Counted from the first letter of the stretch, positions 1 to 6,649 are shown. The stretch: DNA of 11,066 nucleotides from Lysobacteraceae bacterium (GCA_028293685.1 JAQGOI010000305.1:1-11066), one strand, 5' to 3'. A program made the numbers and translations. The notes: generated by a model from the sequence alone, not told the origin.

Positions 1-1104
1 TTCAACGGCGCGCGGCAAGCCGGTTTCGGCTTGTACCAGGTCACGCAGCGCGACGGAGCCCGCTGTTCGGCCGCGACGGCGTACCTGCGACCGGCACGCG
101 CCCGCTCCAACCTGGCCGTGCACACCGACGCGGTGGTGTCACGCATCACGTTCGATGGCGCACGCGGGCGACAGCGCGCGAACGGCGTCGTCTATTCCGC
201 GTTTGGCAAGGCCTTCCACCAGCCCGTTGGCCGCGAAGTCCTGCTGTGCGGCGGCGCCATCAACTCGCCACAGCTTTTGATGTTGTCGGGAATTGGACCT
301 CGCGATGAACTCCAGCGGCATCGCATCCAGCAGGTTGCCGAGGTGCCGGGCGTGGGCGAAAACCTGCAGGATCACTTGGACATCTCCACCTTGCAGCACT
401 GCCTGCAGCCGGTGACGTACGATCGCCTGAGCGACCTGCGCGTGGCCTTCGACTACTACCTGCGCGGCCACCGCGGCCCTGGCACGAGCAACATCGCCGA
501 AGCCGGCGCGTTCGTACGATCACGCCGTGCGCCCGACGAGCGCGCGGATATCCAGCTGCATTTCATCCCCGCCATGCTCGATGATCACGGCCGCCATCGC
601 CTGCCGGGTGACGGGTACACGGTGCACGCGTGTTTCCTGCGGCCGCGCAGTCGCGGGCGCATCACGCTCATCAGCAACCGCGTTGCCGACAAGCCTCGCA
701 TCCAGGCCAACTACCTCAGCGATACGACCGGCACCGACCTTGCGATGATGCTCGAATGCGCCAGGCTGTCGCGCGAGCTTTTCGCGCAACCGGCATTCGA
801 TCCATATCGCGGAACCCCGATCCAGCCCGAGCGCGACGACCTGTCCGACGACGAACTCATCGCCTACGTCCGCGCAAAGGCCGAAACCGTCTATCACCCC
901 GTGGGAACCTGCCGCATGGGCAGCGATGCGGCATCGGTCGTCGACAGCCAATTGCGCGTGCGTGGAGTCGACGGTCTGCGCGTAGTCGATGCGTCGGTCA
1001 TGCCGACATTGCCCGGCGGCAACACCAACGCACCGACCATCATGATCGCCGAGCGCGCGGCCGATCTGATCCTGGGCAAGCGGGCGATACGTGCCGATGT
1101 TTGA
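1..1104 (+). CDS. GMC-family FAD-dependent oxidoreductase, choline/alcohol dehydrogenase-like (5' truncated)
   Basis: The frame is open from base 1, so the gene begins outside the window; 367 residues are visible. BetA/AlkJ-type relatives are about 530-560 residues, so roughly 170-190 N-terminal residues, including the GxGxxG FAD-binding motif, are missing. The GMC signature 2 is clear (GAINSPQLLMLSGIG, visible residues about 85-99). The C-terminal catalytic domain has YHPVGTCRMG, with the likely catalytic His at visible residue 299 (codon 895-897), and GGNTNAPTIMIAERAADLI, with the second conserved Asn at residue 343. Family members oxidise primary alcohols or choline with bound FAD, passing electrons to oxygen or the respiratory chain. 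The substrate cannot be told from this part, and no betaine (bet) genes are adjacent. The stop is 39 bases from the stop of the convergent M48 gene, with no clear terminator between them. The family is secure; the exact enzyme is not. Confidence 0.93.
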   Translation, partial: FNGARQAGFGLYQVTQRDGARCSAATAYLRPARARSNLAVHTDAVVSRITFDGARGRQRANGVVYSAFGKAFHQPVGREVLLCGGAINSPQLLMLSGIGPRDELQRHRIQQVAEVPGVGENLQDHLDISTLQHCLQPVTYDRLSDLRVAFDYYLRGHRGPGTSNIAEAGAFVRSRRAPDERADIQLHFIPAMLDDHGRHRLPGDGYTVHACFLRPRSRGRITLISNRVADKPRIQANYLSDTTGTDLAMMLECARLSRELFAQPAFDPYRGTPIQPERDDLSDDELIAYVRAKAETVYHPVGTCRMGSDAASVVDSQLRVRGVDGLRVVDASVMPTLPGGNTNAPTIMIAERAADLILGKRAIRADV

Positions 1105-1143
1105 AAGTGCAAGGACGATCGCGCGGAGCTTGTTGCCGCTGGC

Positions 1144-3057
1144 TCAGGCTCCCTGGAGCATCGGCGGCAACGGGCAGTGCAGCACGCCGCAGATCGTGCG
1201 GAGCAATTCCGATTCGGCCACGGTAATCCGGTTGTCGTGGCTGATCGTCGCGGTGATGGCCTCGATCAGTGCCTGCTTGGCCAACGGGTCCAATGCGTCG
1301 AGCAATTCCCAGATCGCGTCCAGCGAAAGGATGCCCTCCTCGCGCGGCAGGTACGGCAACGCGTCGCTGGGCAATATGCGCTGGATGCCGGCCAGGTAGG
1401 CCCTGCGTGCGTCATCCGTCGTGTCGTTGCCGGCCTGCGCGACAACGCACAGCAGCGTCGCCACCTCACTGCGCACATCCGACAGCTTGCGCCGGCCGTA
1501 GCGGGCGTATTTGGCCGGATCGAGCGACTCGCGGATCTGCGACTGCAGCAGGCGCCCAAGGCAATATTCGAACAGTGAGACCTGGCCATCGGCGTGGATC
1601 ATCGCGTGTGCCGTATCCATGAAAACATTCAGTTCGGGGCGTGGTCGCAGCCGCAATACCGGGAAGGCAAGCGACGCCAGTGGCAGCCGCAGCATCGGAT
1701 GCAGCGCCTCCAGATGCGTGGATTGCAACTGGCTGGCACTGTCGGCAACGGGTTTTCCGAGCCTGGCCGCAATCTCCTCGCACTGCCGGGCAGCCAGCGC
1801 AGGATCGCGATCAAGCAACAGGCCCAATACCAGCGGCACGACGGTGTCGCGGTCAGCGGCCAACGCCCGCACCTTGTCGGGAATGGTCGCGACGATCGCA
1901 TCGGCGCGCTGGTAGTCGTCCGGCGTCGGTTGCGCGACCTGAGCGGCCACCACCAGTGGCGCGATCACGTGCGACGTTGCGGTGTTCGGGAGTCGCGCGG
2001 CGCTGCTGGCATCCAGTCCCATGCGTGCGTCTTCTTCCATGCCGACGGGGGGCGCCGCGAGCCAGCGCCGCTGCAGTTCGTCGAGTTGATCGGCACGAAA
2101 CTGCGGTTCGAGCGCCTGGATGCGTTTGAGCAGCGGTGGGTGCGTGGCGAACAGCCCGCTGAACCCCACACCGTCGCCAAACAGCATGTGGCTGGCTTCC
2201 TCGGCATCCGCGCGGTCATTGAGCTTTGATCCTTCCTCGAGCCCCGCGATCTTCTTCAGTGCACCGGCCAGGCCTTCCGTCTGCCGGGTGAACTGCACCG
2301 CCGATGCATCGGCGAGCGACTCGCGCGTGCGGCTCACGCCAGCCTTGATCATGCGTGCGAAGAACAAGCCGATGTAGCCGACGACCATCGCGACCAAAGC
2401 GGCGACCAGGATCGCGCCGGCACCCTTGCTGTCGCGCCCGCGTCCACTGAACTGCAGGACCTTGCGACCGATCAGCGCCAGCATGAGGATGCCGAACAGG
2501 ATGCCGATCAGCCGGATGTTCAGCCGCATGTCGCCATTGAGGATGTGGCTGAACTCGTGTGCGATGACGCCTTGCAGCTCGTCGCGGTTGAGGCGGTCGA
2601 TTGCGCCGCGGGTGACCGCCACGACCGCGTCGGATGGCGAGTATCCGGCGGCGAACGCATTGATCGCCGACTCGTGCTCGAGCACGTAGATCCCGGGCAC
2701 CGGCACGCCCGACGCAATCGCTATTTCCTCGACCACGTTGCGCAGGCGCCGCAGGTCGAGGTCGGTGGTGTTTTCGGCAACAGGCACGCCGCCGAACTGC
2801 AGGGCGATCGGTTCGCCACCGCCACGCAATGACGCCATGCGATACAGCGATCCCAGCCCGATGATCGCAAGTGTCGCCAGCGTGGTGAACGTCAGCAGGG
2901 CGCAGACTTCACCAGGCTGTTTGTCGGCGCTACCTCCGTATGCGACCCACGCGGCGAAGTCCACCGCGACCACGATCCCGACCACCGCCATCGCGAACAG
3001 CACGATCAGCCGGGTCGACGCACGCCGCGCCGCGGCCTGTTGTTCGAAGAAGTTCAT
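1144..3057 (-). CDS. M48-family (HtpX-like) membrane zinc metallopeptidase with TerB-like C-terminal extension
   Basis: The 637-residue protein is about twice the length of classical HtpX (about 290). Two N-terminal membrane segments lie at about residues 16-40 and 50-72. The M48 catalytic domain follows: zinc motif HEFSH at 167-171 (in HEFSHILNGD), further hydrophobic segments at about 182-200 and 213-234, the probable third zinc ligand Glu246 in RESLAD, and the FATHPP motif at 303-308. Residues about 330-637 are not HtpX-like. They carry two acidic motifs, HADGQVSLFE (488-497) and SHDNRITVAESELL (606-619), followed by LxCPLPPML, which resemble TerB-type helical domains; this is judged by eye. 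M48 peptidases degrade damaged or misfolded membrane proteins. The gene follows lemA in the same direction, separated only by a repeat element, so the two are probably co-transcribed. There is no good Shine-Dalgarno sequence before the ATG at 3057, because the repeat runs almost up to it. Confidence 0.93.
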   Translation of the reverse strand: MNFFEQQAAARRASTRLIVLFAMAVVGIVVAVDFAAWVAYGGSADKQPGEVCALLTFTTLATLAIIGLGSLYRMASLRGGGEPIALQFGGVPVAENTTDLDLRRLRNVVEEIAIASGVPVPGIYVLEHESAINAFAAGYSPSDAVVAVTRGAIDRLNRDELQGVIAHEFSHILNGDMRLNIRLIGILFGILMLALIGRKVLQFSGRGRDSKGAGAILVAALVAMVVGYIGLFFARMIKAGVSRTRESLADASAVQFTRQTEGLAGALKKIAGLEEGSKLNDRADAEEASHMLFGDGVGFSGLFATHPPLLKRIQALEPQFRADQLDELQRRWLAAPPVGMEEDARMGLDASSAARLPNTATSHVIAPLVVAAQVAQPTPDDYQRADAIVATIPDKVRALAADRDTVVPLVLGLLLDRDPALAARQCEEIAARLGKPVADSASQLQSTHLEALHPMLRLPLASLAFPVLRLRPRPELNVFMDTAHAMIHADGQVSLFEYCLGRLLQSQIRESLDPAKYARYGRRKLSDVRSEVATLLCVVAQAGNDTTDDARRAYLAGIQRILPSDALPYLPREEGILSLDAIWELLDALDPLAKQALIEAITATISHDNRITVAESELLRTICGVLHCPLPPMLQGA

Positions 3058-3164
3058 CTTGAAGGCGGGATTCGAGATTCGGGATTAGGGATTAGGGATT
3101 CATCGCCGCAAGCGGGAATGACGCTTTTGCGAATCCCCGACCTCAAATCCCGAATCCCGGCTCT
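3058..3164. repeat. Intergenic inverted-repeat element of GGGATT(C/A)G type between lemA and M48 gene
   Basis: The whole lemA/M48 gap is made of degenerate 7-8-base units (GGGATTCG, GGGATTAG) on the left (about 3066-3101) and their inverted complement on the right (about 3131-3160). The outermost arms 3066-3074 and 3151-3159 are perfect 9-base complements, and the inner GGGATTC/GAATCCC units can extend the stem. On the coding (minus) strand it starts with AGAGCCGGGATTCG directly after the lemA TGA and ends a few bases before the M48 ATG. A related element lies at 8054-8172. Repeats of this style are, from memory, common between genes in Xanthomonadaceae; that was not checked. In mRNA it would form a long hairpin between two cistrons. 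Confidence 0.8.
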
Positions 3165-3761
3165 TCAGAACTGCACCTTCGGCGCCGCGCGTACCTGCGC
3201 CTGGTCGGCCGCCGGAATCTCCAACAGCGCTGCGGGCGCGAACTGGAACATGCCCGCCACCACGCTGGACGGAAACACCTCGCGCCGGTTGTTATAGGAC
3301 ATCACGGCGTCATTGAATGCCTGACGCGCGAATGCGACCTTGTTTTCCGTGGAGGTGAGTTCCTCGGACAGTTGCATCATGTTCTGGTTGGCCTTGAGGT
3401 CGGGATAGGCCTCGGCGACCGCCATCAAACGCCCAAGTGCCCCATTCAGGATGCCTTGCGAGCTGGCGAGTTCGGCCATCGCGGCCGGGTCGCCGGGGCT
3501 CGCCTTGGCAGCGGACAGGCCACTCATTGCTGCGGTCCGCGCGGCGGTCACGGCTTCCAGGGTGCCGCGTTCGTGCGTGATGTAGCCCTTGACCGTTTCC
3601 ACCAGGTTGGGAATCAGGTCGAATCGGCGCTGCAACTGCACGTCGATCTGTGCGAAGGCATTCTTGAATGCATTTCGACCGGTGACGAGCCCGTTGTAAA
3701 TGCCCATCGCCCATAACGCCAGCACAACGATAATTGCGAGCAATATCAAAAACGTGACCAT
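3165..3761 (-). CDS. lemA: LemA family protein
   Basis: The 198-residue protein matches the usual LemA length (about 185-200). A single N-terminal membrane anchor spans about residues 3-22 (VTFLILLAIIVVLALWAMGI). The family core follows, with RNAFKNAFAQIDVQLQRRFD and LIPNLVETVKGY at about 29-60, then a long helical, coiled-coil-like region ending near residue 170 and the short tail VAGMFQFAPAALLEI. LemA proteins expose most of their sequence on one side of the membrane; their biochemical role is unknown, but they often sit beside membrane peptidases or TPM-domain proteins. Here the next gene is an M48 peptidase, which fits a shared envelope-quality role (inference). The ATG at 3761 has a good ribosome site, AAGGGGAAG, 4 bases upstream. 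The gene is divergent from the serine hydrolase, and their promoters must share the 81-base gap. Confidence 0.95.
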   Translation of the reverse strand: MVTFLILLAIIVVLALWAMGIYNGLVTGRNAFKNAFAQIDVQLQRRFDLIPNLVETVKGYITHERGTLEAVTAARTAAMSGLSAAKASPGDPAAMAELASSQGILNGALGRLMAVAEAYPDLKANQNMMQLSEELTSTENKVAFARQAFNDAVMSYNNRREVFPSSVVAGMFQFAPAALLEIPAADQAQVRAAPKVQF

Positions 3762-3800
3762 TGTTCTTCCCCTTGTTCATGCAAAGCTGGAATCAGACGC

Positions 3801-3822
3801 TATGATCGGCCTGCGATCGCAG
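3801..3822 (+). promoter_or_regulatory. Possible -10 box and 12-bp palindrome in the lemA / serine hydrolase divergent gap
   Basis: In the gap between the divergent starts (3762-3842), TATGAT at 3801-3806 matches the sigma70 -10 consensus at 5 of 6 positions and would start transcription near 3813, about 30 bases before the ATG at 3843. No good -35 is seen at 16-18 bases; TTCATG at 3776 is 19 bases away. Overlapping the predicted start is a perfect 12-base palindrome, CTGCGATCGCAG (3811-3822), which could be an operator for one or both genes. Evidence is by eye only. Confidence 0.35.
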
Positions 3823-3842
3823 CATACATGGGGGCTGAGCCG

Positions 3843-5243
3843 ATGAAGGCACGCAACAATCGGCGGTCGGGACGATTTGGCCGCGCCAGGCTCGCAACGC
3901 TTGCATTGTTGTTACCGCTGGCGCTCGGCTCGACCGCGCAGACACCGCTTAGCTGGAATGCCACGACATCGGCCTATCCGGTCACCACGGTGACGGCCGC
4001 GCCGGCTGTCCGGGTCGACGCTGGCCGCCCGACGCAACAGATCGCCTACGCACCGCCGCCGAAGCACACCACGCCGCTTGCGCAAGGCTTTGACGTCCAG
4101 CGCTTCGAGACGATGGCGCAGGCGCTGGTCGCCGACCAGCGCGTACCCGGTCTGGCGCTGGCCATCGTCAAGGACGGTCGCATCCTCAGCGCGCGCGGAT
4201 ACGGCATCACCGACGTACGTGCGGCAGAACCGGTCGACGCGCACACCGTGTTCCGGCTGGCGTCGCTTTCCAAATCCTTCGCCGGTACCGTCACCGGCCT
4301 GCTGGTATCCCAGGGCGCCTTGCGATGGGACAGCAAGGTCACTGATTACATTCCGGGCTTCCGACTGTCCGACCCGACGGCCGCCCGGGAGGTCACCGTC
4401 GCCGATGTCCTGAGTCAGCGCGTCGGCTTGACCCACAACACCTACGACCGCGACCTGGAAGCCAACGTCGACTACCGCAGCCTGGTGCAGAAGCTCGCCT
4501 ACGCGCCGATGGCCTGCCGTCCAGGCCAGTGCTACGGGTACCAGAACATCGCCTTTGCATTGATCGGCGATGTGCTGTTCGCGGCGACCGGCAAGTTCTA
4601 TGGCGAGACGCTTGCCAGCCACATCTTCAAGCCGCTGGGCATGAATGATGCGAGCACCGGCCTGGAGGGCATCGAGTCGAGTCCGCGATGGGCCAAGCCG
4701 CACGTACGCGGTGGTGGCGGCTGGGTGTCGCTGATGCCCAAGCCGGCGTATTACGAAGTCATGCCCGCCGCGGGCGTCAACGCCAGCATCAGCGACATGG
4801 CGCAGTGGCTGATCGCGCAGACGGGTCATCGTCCCGACGTACTGCCCGAGTCCCTGCTGGCGACATTGCACGCACCCGTGATCGACACGCCCAGCGAACT
4901 GCGCGGCTCGTCCTGGCGTGGTGAGCGCTTGAACGCCGCGGGCTACGCGCTCGGTTGGCGGGTCTACGACTACGCCGGACACCGCGTGGTCTTCCATGGC
5001 GGCGCGGTCCAGGGCTATCGCGGTGTCGTGGCGCTTGTGCCGGAGAGTGACCTGGGCATCGCCATCCTGTGGAACAGCGAAAGTTCACTCCCCAGCGGGC
5101 TGATGCCGACAATCCTGGATACGGCCATGGGGCTCACGCCGCACTGGCTCGATGGACGGACCACCGGGGATACGCTGTATGCCCGCGATGCCGATGACGC
5201 ACCCGGGATCGAGTCTTCGACGGCGGAAGCCAGGCCGAAGTAA
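3843..5243 (+). CDS. Exported serine hydrolase of the beta-lactamase / penicillin-binding-protein fold (class C-like)
   Basis: From the ATG at 3843 the protein has 466 residues. It opens with a basic n-region (KARNNRRSGRFGRAR) and a hydrophobic stretch (LATLALLLPLALGSTAQT), a likely Sec signal peptide cut near residue 30-35. An in-frame ATG at 3828 would add MGAEP; 3843 is preferred because GGGGG lies 8 bases upstream of it and it gives a standard signal peptide. The active-site motifs of the family are complete: SLSK (Ser141, Lys144), YQN (233-235, class C YxN) and HGG (385-387, in place of KTG). Members include esterases (EstB type), D-aminopeptidases, DD-peptidases and AmpC-like lactamases. 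HGG and the large size favour an esterase or peptidase over a true beta-lactamase, but the substrate is unknown. A 45-residue Ala/Thr/Pro linker precedes the domain. Transcribed alone, divergent from lemA. Confidence 0.92.
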   Translation: MKARNNRRSGRFGRARLATLALLLPLALGSTAQTPLSWNATTSAYPVTTVTAAPAVRVDAGRPTQQIAYAPPPKHTTPLAQGFDVQRFETMAQALVADQRVPGLALAIVKDGRILSARGYGITDVRAAEPVDAHTVFRLASLSKSFAGTVTGLLVSQGALRWDSKVTDYIPGFRLSDPTAAREVTVADVLSQRVGLTHNTYDRDLEANVDYRSLVQKLAYAPMACRPGQCYGYQNIAFALIGDVLFAATGKFYGETLASHIFKPLGMNDASTGLEGIESSPRWAKPHVRGGGGWVSLMPKPAYYEVMPAAGVNASISDMAQWLIAQTGHRPDVLPESLLATLHAPVIDTPSELRGSSWRGERLNAAGYALGWRVYDYAGHRVVFHGGAVQGYRGVVALVPESDLGIAILWNSESSLPSGLMPTILDTAMGLTPHWLDGRTTGDTLYARDADDAPGIESSTAEARPK

Positions 5244-5396
5244 TCGTGGTGTTGTAACCGCGGCCTTTGATGGCCGTCGAACCGCTTGCCCAGACAACCT
5301 GCCAGACTTGTTTACGAAGCGGCGATTTCAGCCAGCCCGCGCTGCATTGGCTCCCATTTCGATCGGAGCATCAATGCGGCCGCGGCGCCGCCACAT

Positions 5397-5435
5397 AAAA
5401 AAACTCCCTCTCCGCCTGGGCGTGCGGAGAGGGAG
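5397..5435 (-). terminator. Intrinsic terminator of the histone-like gene
   Basis: A perfect 12-bp stem (CTCCCTCTCCGC at 5404-5415 with GCGGAGAGGGAG at 5424-5435) encloses an 8-base loop. On the minus strand it is followed by seven T residues (plus-strand A tract 5397-5403), 29 bases after the stop of the histone-like gene. The plus-strand side has only ATTTTG, so it is at best a weak terminator for the convergent serine hydrolase. The rest of the gap 5244-5396 shows nothing. Confidence 0.9.
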
Positions 5436-5463
5436 CTGATTTTGACAGCCTATCGGGGATTGC

Positions 5464-5940
5464 TTACATCATCGGCGCTGGCGCCGAAGGCATTGCCACG
5501 GGGGCAGCCCTTCGCTTCGCCGGACGCTTGGCCTTTTTCGCAGCAGGCTTCTTGGCCGCTTTCTTGGCGGTCTTCTTGGCAGCAGGACGCTTTGCCGCTT
5601 TCTTGGCGGTCTTCTTGGCGGCCTTGCGCGGAGCCTTGCGTGCGGTCTTCTTGGCAGCCTTCCTGGCTGTCTTCTTTGCTGGCCGCTTGGCTACCTTGCG
5701 GGTTGCCTTTCTTGCGGTCTTCTTGGCGGCCTTCTTGGCCGGACGACGCTTGGCAGCCGTCTTCCTGGTCGCCTTCTTGGCGGTCTTTTTAGCAGCCTTG
5801 CGAGCGGTCTTCTTCGCAGCCGGCTTCTTGGCCGCGGACTTGCGTACGGACTTCTTGGCAGCTTTCTTTGCCGCCGGTTTCTTGGCGGCTTTCTTCGTCG
5901 CCTTCTTGGCGGACTTCTTGGCAGCTTTTTTCATGGCCAT
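5464..5940 (-). CDS. Histone H1-like Lys/Ala/Arg-rich DNA-binding protein (HC2-type)
   Basis: The 158-residue protein is built almost entirely of Lys, Ala, Arg and Pro in short units such as KKAAKK, KKTARKAAKK and KKPAAKK, from residue 4 to about 143. It ends in a non-basic tail, APVAMPSAPAPMM. There is no other domain, signal peptide or membrane segment. This composition matches bacterial histone H1-like proteins (HC2/BpH2 type), which bind DNA or RNA non-specifically and compact the nucleoid. The start at 5940 has GAGGAG 7 bases upstream; a second in-frame ATG (MKKAAKKS) lies two codons later. The DNA is a chain of imperfect repeats of the complement of AAGAAGGCNGCCAAG, so length variation between strains is likely. 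A strong terminator follows. The promoter is unclear: the best one upstream (6261-6289) is separated from the gene by a terminator. Such repeats give long misleading open frames on the other strand. Confidence 0.9.
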   Translation of the reverse strand: MAMKKAAKKSAKKATKKAAKKPAAKKAAKKSVRKSAAKKPAAKKTARKAAKKTAKKATRKTAAKRRPAKKAAKKTARKATRKVAKRPAKKTARKAAKKTARKAPRKAAKKTAKKAAKRPAAKKTAKKAAKKPAAKKAKRPAKRRAAPVAMPSAPAPMM

Positions 5941-6051
5941 GGAATGGCTCCTCGTCAGTTAACTTTCGGGTACTGCGGCCCAGTACGAAACAACATCACG
6001 GGTATCGGACCCGCGACAAACCGCCGACGCGCACAGCGCGCCGGAACGGAT

Positions 6052-6079
6052 CTGGTGTGCCGGGCACCAGCAGCCCGGC
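6052..6079 (-). other. Two overlapping, mutually exclusive hairpins upstream of the histone-like gene
   Basis: GCCGGGC (6059-6065) pairs with GCCCGGC (6073-6079), a perfect 7-bp stem with a 7-base loop. CTGGTG (6052-6057) pairs with CACCAG (6065-6070), a perfect 6-bp stem with a 7-base loop. They share bases, so only one can form at a time. They lie directly after the T tract of the terminator at 6083-6111, about 110 bases before the histone-like start. A separate small hairpin, GTACTG/CAGTAC (5970-5975 with 5981-5986), sits closer to the start codon. The structures are visible; a regulatory function is only a guess. Confidence 0.35.
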
Positions 6080-6082
6080 AAT

Positions 6083-6111
6083 AAAAAACCTGCATCGCGG
6101 AACGATGCAGG
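6083..6111 (-). terminator. Strong intrinsic terminator ending the candidate small RNA
   Basis: A perfect 9-bp stem (CCTGCATCG at 6089-6097 with CGATGCAGG at 6103-6111) has a 5-base loop and is followed on the minus strand by six T residues (plus-strand A tract 6083-6088). It lies between a good minus-strand promoter and the histone-like gene, and no upstream protein gene ends here; the next minus-strand gene, gcvPA, has its own terminator at 6650-6677. Confidence 0.88.
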
Positions 6112-6254
6112 CTGGAATCTGGGGAGCGACGGAAGCGTTTCGCGAAGGAGACGTTGCCCGCGTCCACCTTCAAGTCTGTCAGGGCGGAGGGCTTCGTTGC
6201 GCTGCTCGTTTTTCGGATTGATCGACTCACTCTCTTCCGCAGGTCATGTCTGCT
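6083..6254 (-). ncRNA. Candidate small non-coding RNA (about 170 nt)
   Basis: The unit is defined by a near-consensus sigma70 promoter (6261-6289), a predicted start around 6253-6254 and the intrinsic terminator at 6083-6111. I see no convincing reading frame in it: the first ATG frame closes after six codons, and the 91-codon GTG frame starting at 6230 runs straight through the terminator. The RNA would contain a C-rich, probably single-stranded stretch, GCCCTCCGCCCTG (about 6181-6193), whose CCUCC core is complementary to Shine-Dalgarno sequences. A hairpin follows with arms AAGG..GACG and CGTC..CCTT (about 6146-6171), then the terminator stem. It does not resemble 6S RNA, 4.5S RNA, tmRNA or RNase P RNA as I know them. 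The alternative is a long attenuated leader of the histone-like gene. Confidence 0.5.
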
Positions 6255-6260
6255 GCGCGA

Positions 6261-6309
6261 AACCTAATCACGGTTTTTTCAGCTGTCAACACTTTCCGCA
6301 AAATATTTT
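6261..6309 (-). promoter_or_regulatory. Near-consensus sigma70 promoter with UP-like element
   Basis: On the minus strand, TTGACA (6289-6284, perfect -35) is followed by a 17-base spacer and TAGGTT (6266-6261, 4 of 6 to the -10 consensus). Just upstream of the -35, in UP-element position, is an all-A/T palindrome AAAATATTTT (6300-6309) in otherwise GC-rich DNA. The spacer itself holds an A6 tract. This layout is typical of strongly transcribed stable RNA genes. It points at the candidate small RNA and, beyond its terminator, at the histone-like gene. Confidence 0.7.
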
Positions 6310-6311
6310 CA

Positions 6312-6649
6312 CCCAGGCCGAGCATGCGCACGACTGGGGAGTGGGATCGGACGGGTGATGCAATGGCGCCAGACACGGCCGAATCGTCCGCCGCGTTTCC
6401 GCAGCGTTCGATAAAGCGCTTTTTTTCAGTACTTTTTTTGCACGCATAAAAATCTGGAGTGAATCCACGCCAACCCGATCCTGTTGCACATCGTGTTCGC
6501 CTGGCGACCGCTGGGCCCCGATATCGCCCTGAAATTTATTTTGCGACCACCGCGATTTTGGCGGTGCACAAAGCGATTTGCGCAGGAAATGCGCGAACAA
6601 TTCGGGCCTGACGACGCCGACGATTCGACCGCAACGCATCGCATCGGCG
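6312..6649. other. Intergenic region without a recognisable gene
   Basis: These 338 bases lie between the sRNA promoter and the gcvPA terminator. I see no convincing reading frame on either strand. Visible items are an AT-rich patch at 6420-6452 with two T7 tracts (6420-6426 and 6433-6439), preceded by an imperfect hairpin (6403-6408 with 6414-6420, one bulge) that could be a weak plus-strand terminator, and a 6-bp hairpin CACCGC/GCGGTG (6548-6553 with 6561-6566). None can be tied to a gene. Confidence 0.5.

Noticed and set aside
3066..3102. TTAGGG-like tandem repeats resembling a telomere or CRISPR repeat
   Set aside because: The units are degenerate 7-8-mers in an inverted pair within an operon gap, without spacers of even length or cas genes, and the same type recurs at 8054-8172; it is an intergenic repeat element.
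3912..4997. 361-codon minus-strand frame opposite the serine hydrolase
   Set aside because: The plus strand encodes complete SxxK, YxN and HGG motifs; the opposite frame is a codon-bias shadow.
5528..5962. Long plus-strand frame coding a very hydrophobic repetitive protein opposite the histone-like gene
   Set aside because: It is the complement of Lys/Ala codons (AAG/GCC read as CTT/GGC), which automatically gives Phe/Leu/Ala repeats; there is no ribosome site and the real gene on the other strand is clear.
6115..6210. Plus-strand text with GGGGAGCGAC, GCGAAGGAG and GTCTGTCAGG, slightly like a glycine riboswitch
   Set aside because: Key consensus blocks (GCCGAAGG, CTCTCAGGC, AAAAGGAC) do not match, and no plus-strand gene follows; the promoter and terminator both point to the minus strand.
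5955..6230. 91-codon GTG-start frame on the minus strand upstream of the histone-like gene
   Set aside because: It runs through the strong terminator at 6083-6111, has no recognisable domain, and is of a length expected by chance at this GC content.
6246..6449. 67-codon plus-strand frame in the gap after the sRNA promoter
   Set aside because: It overlaps the minus-strand promoter and the AT-rich patch, lacks a Shine-Dalgarno sequence and resembles no known family.
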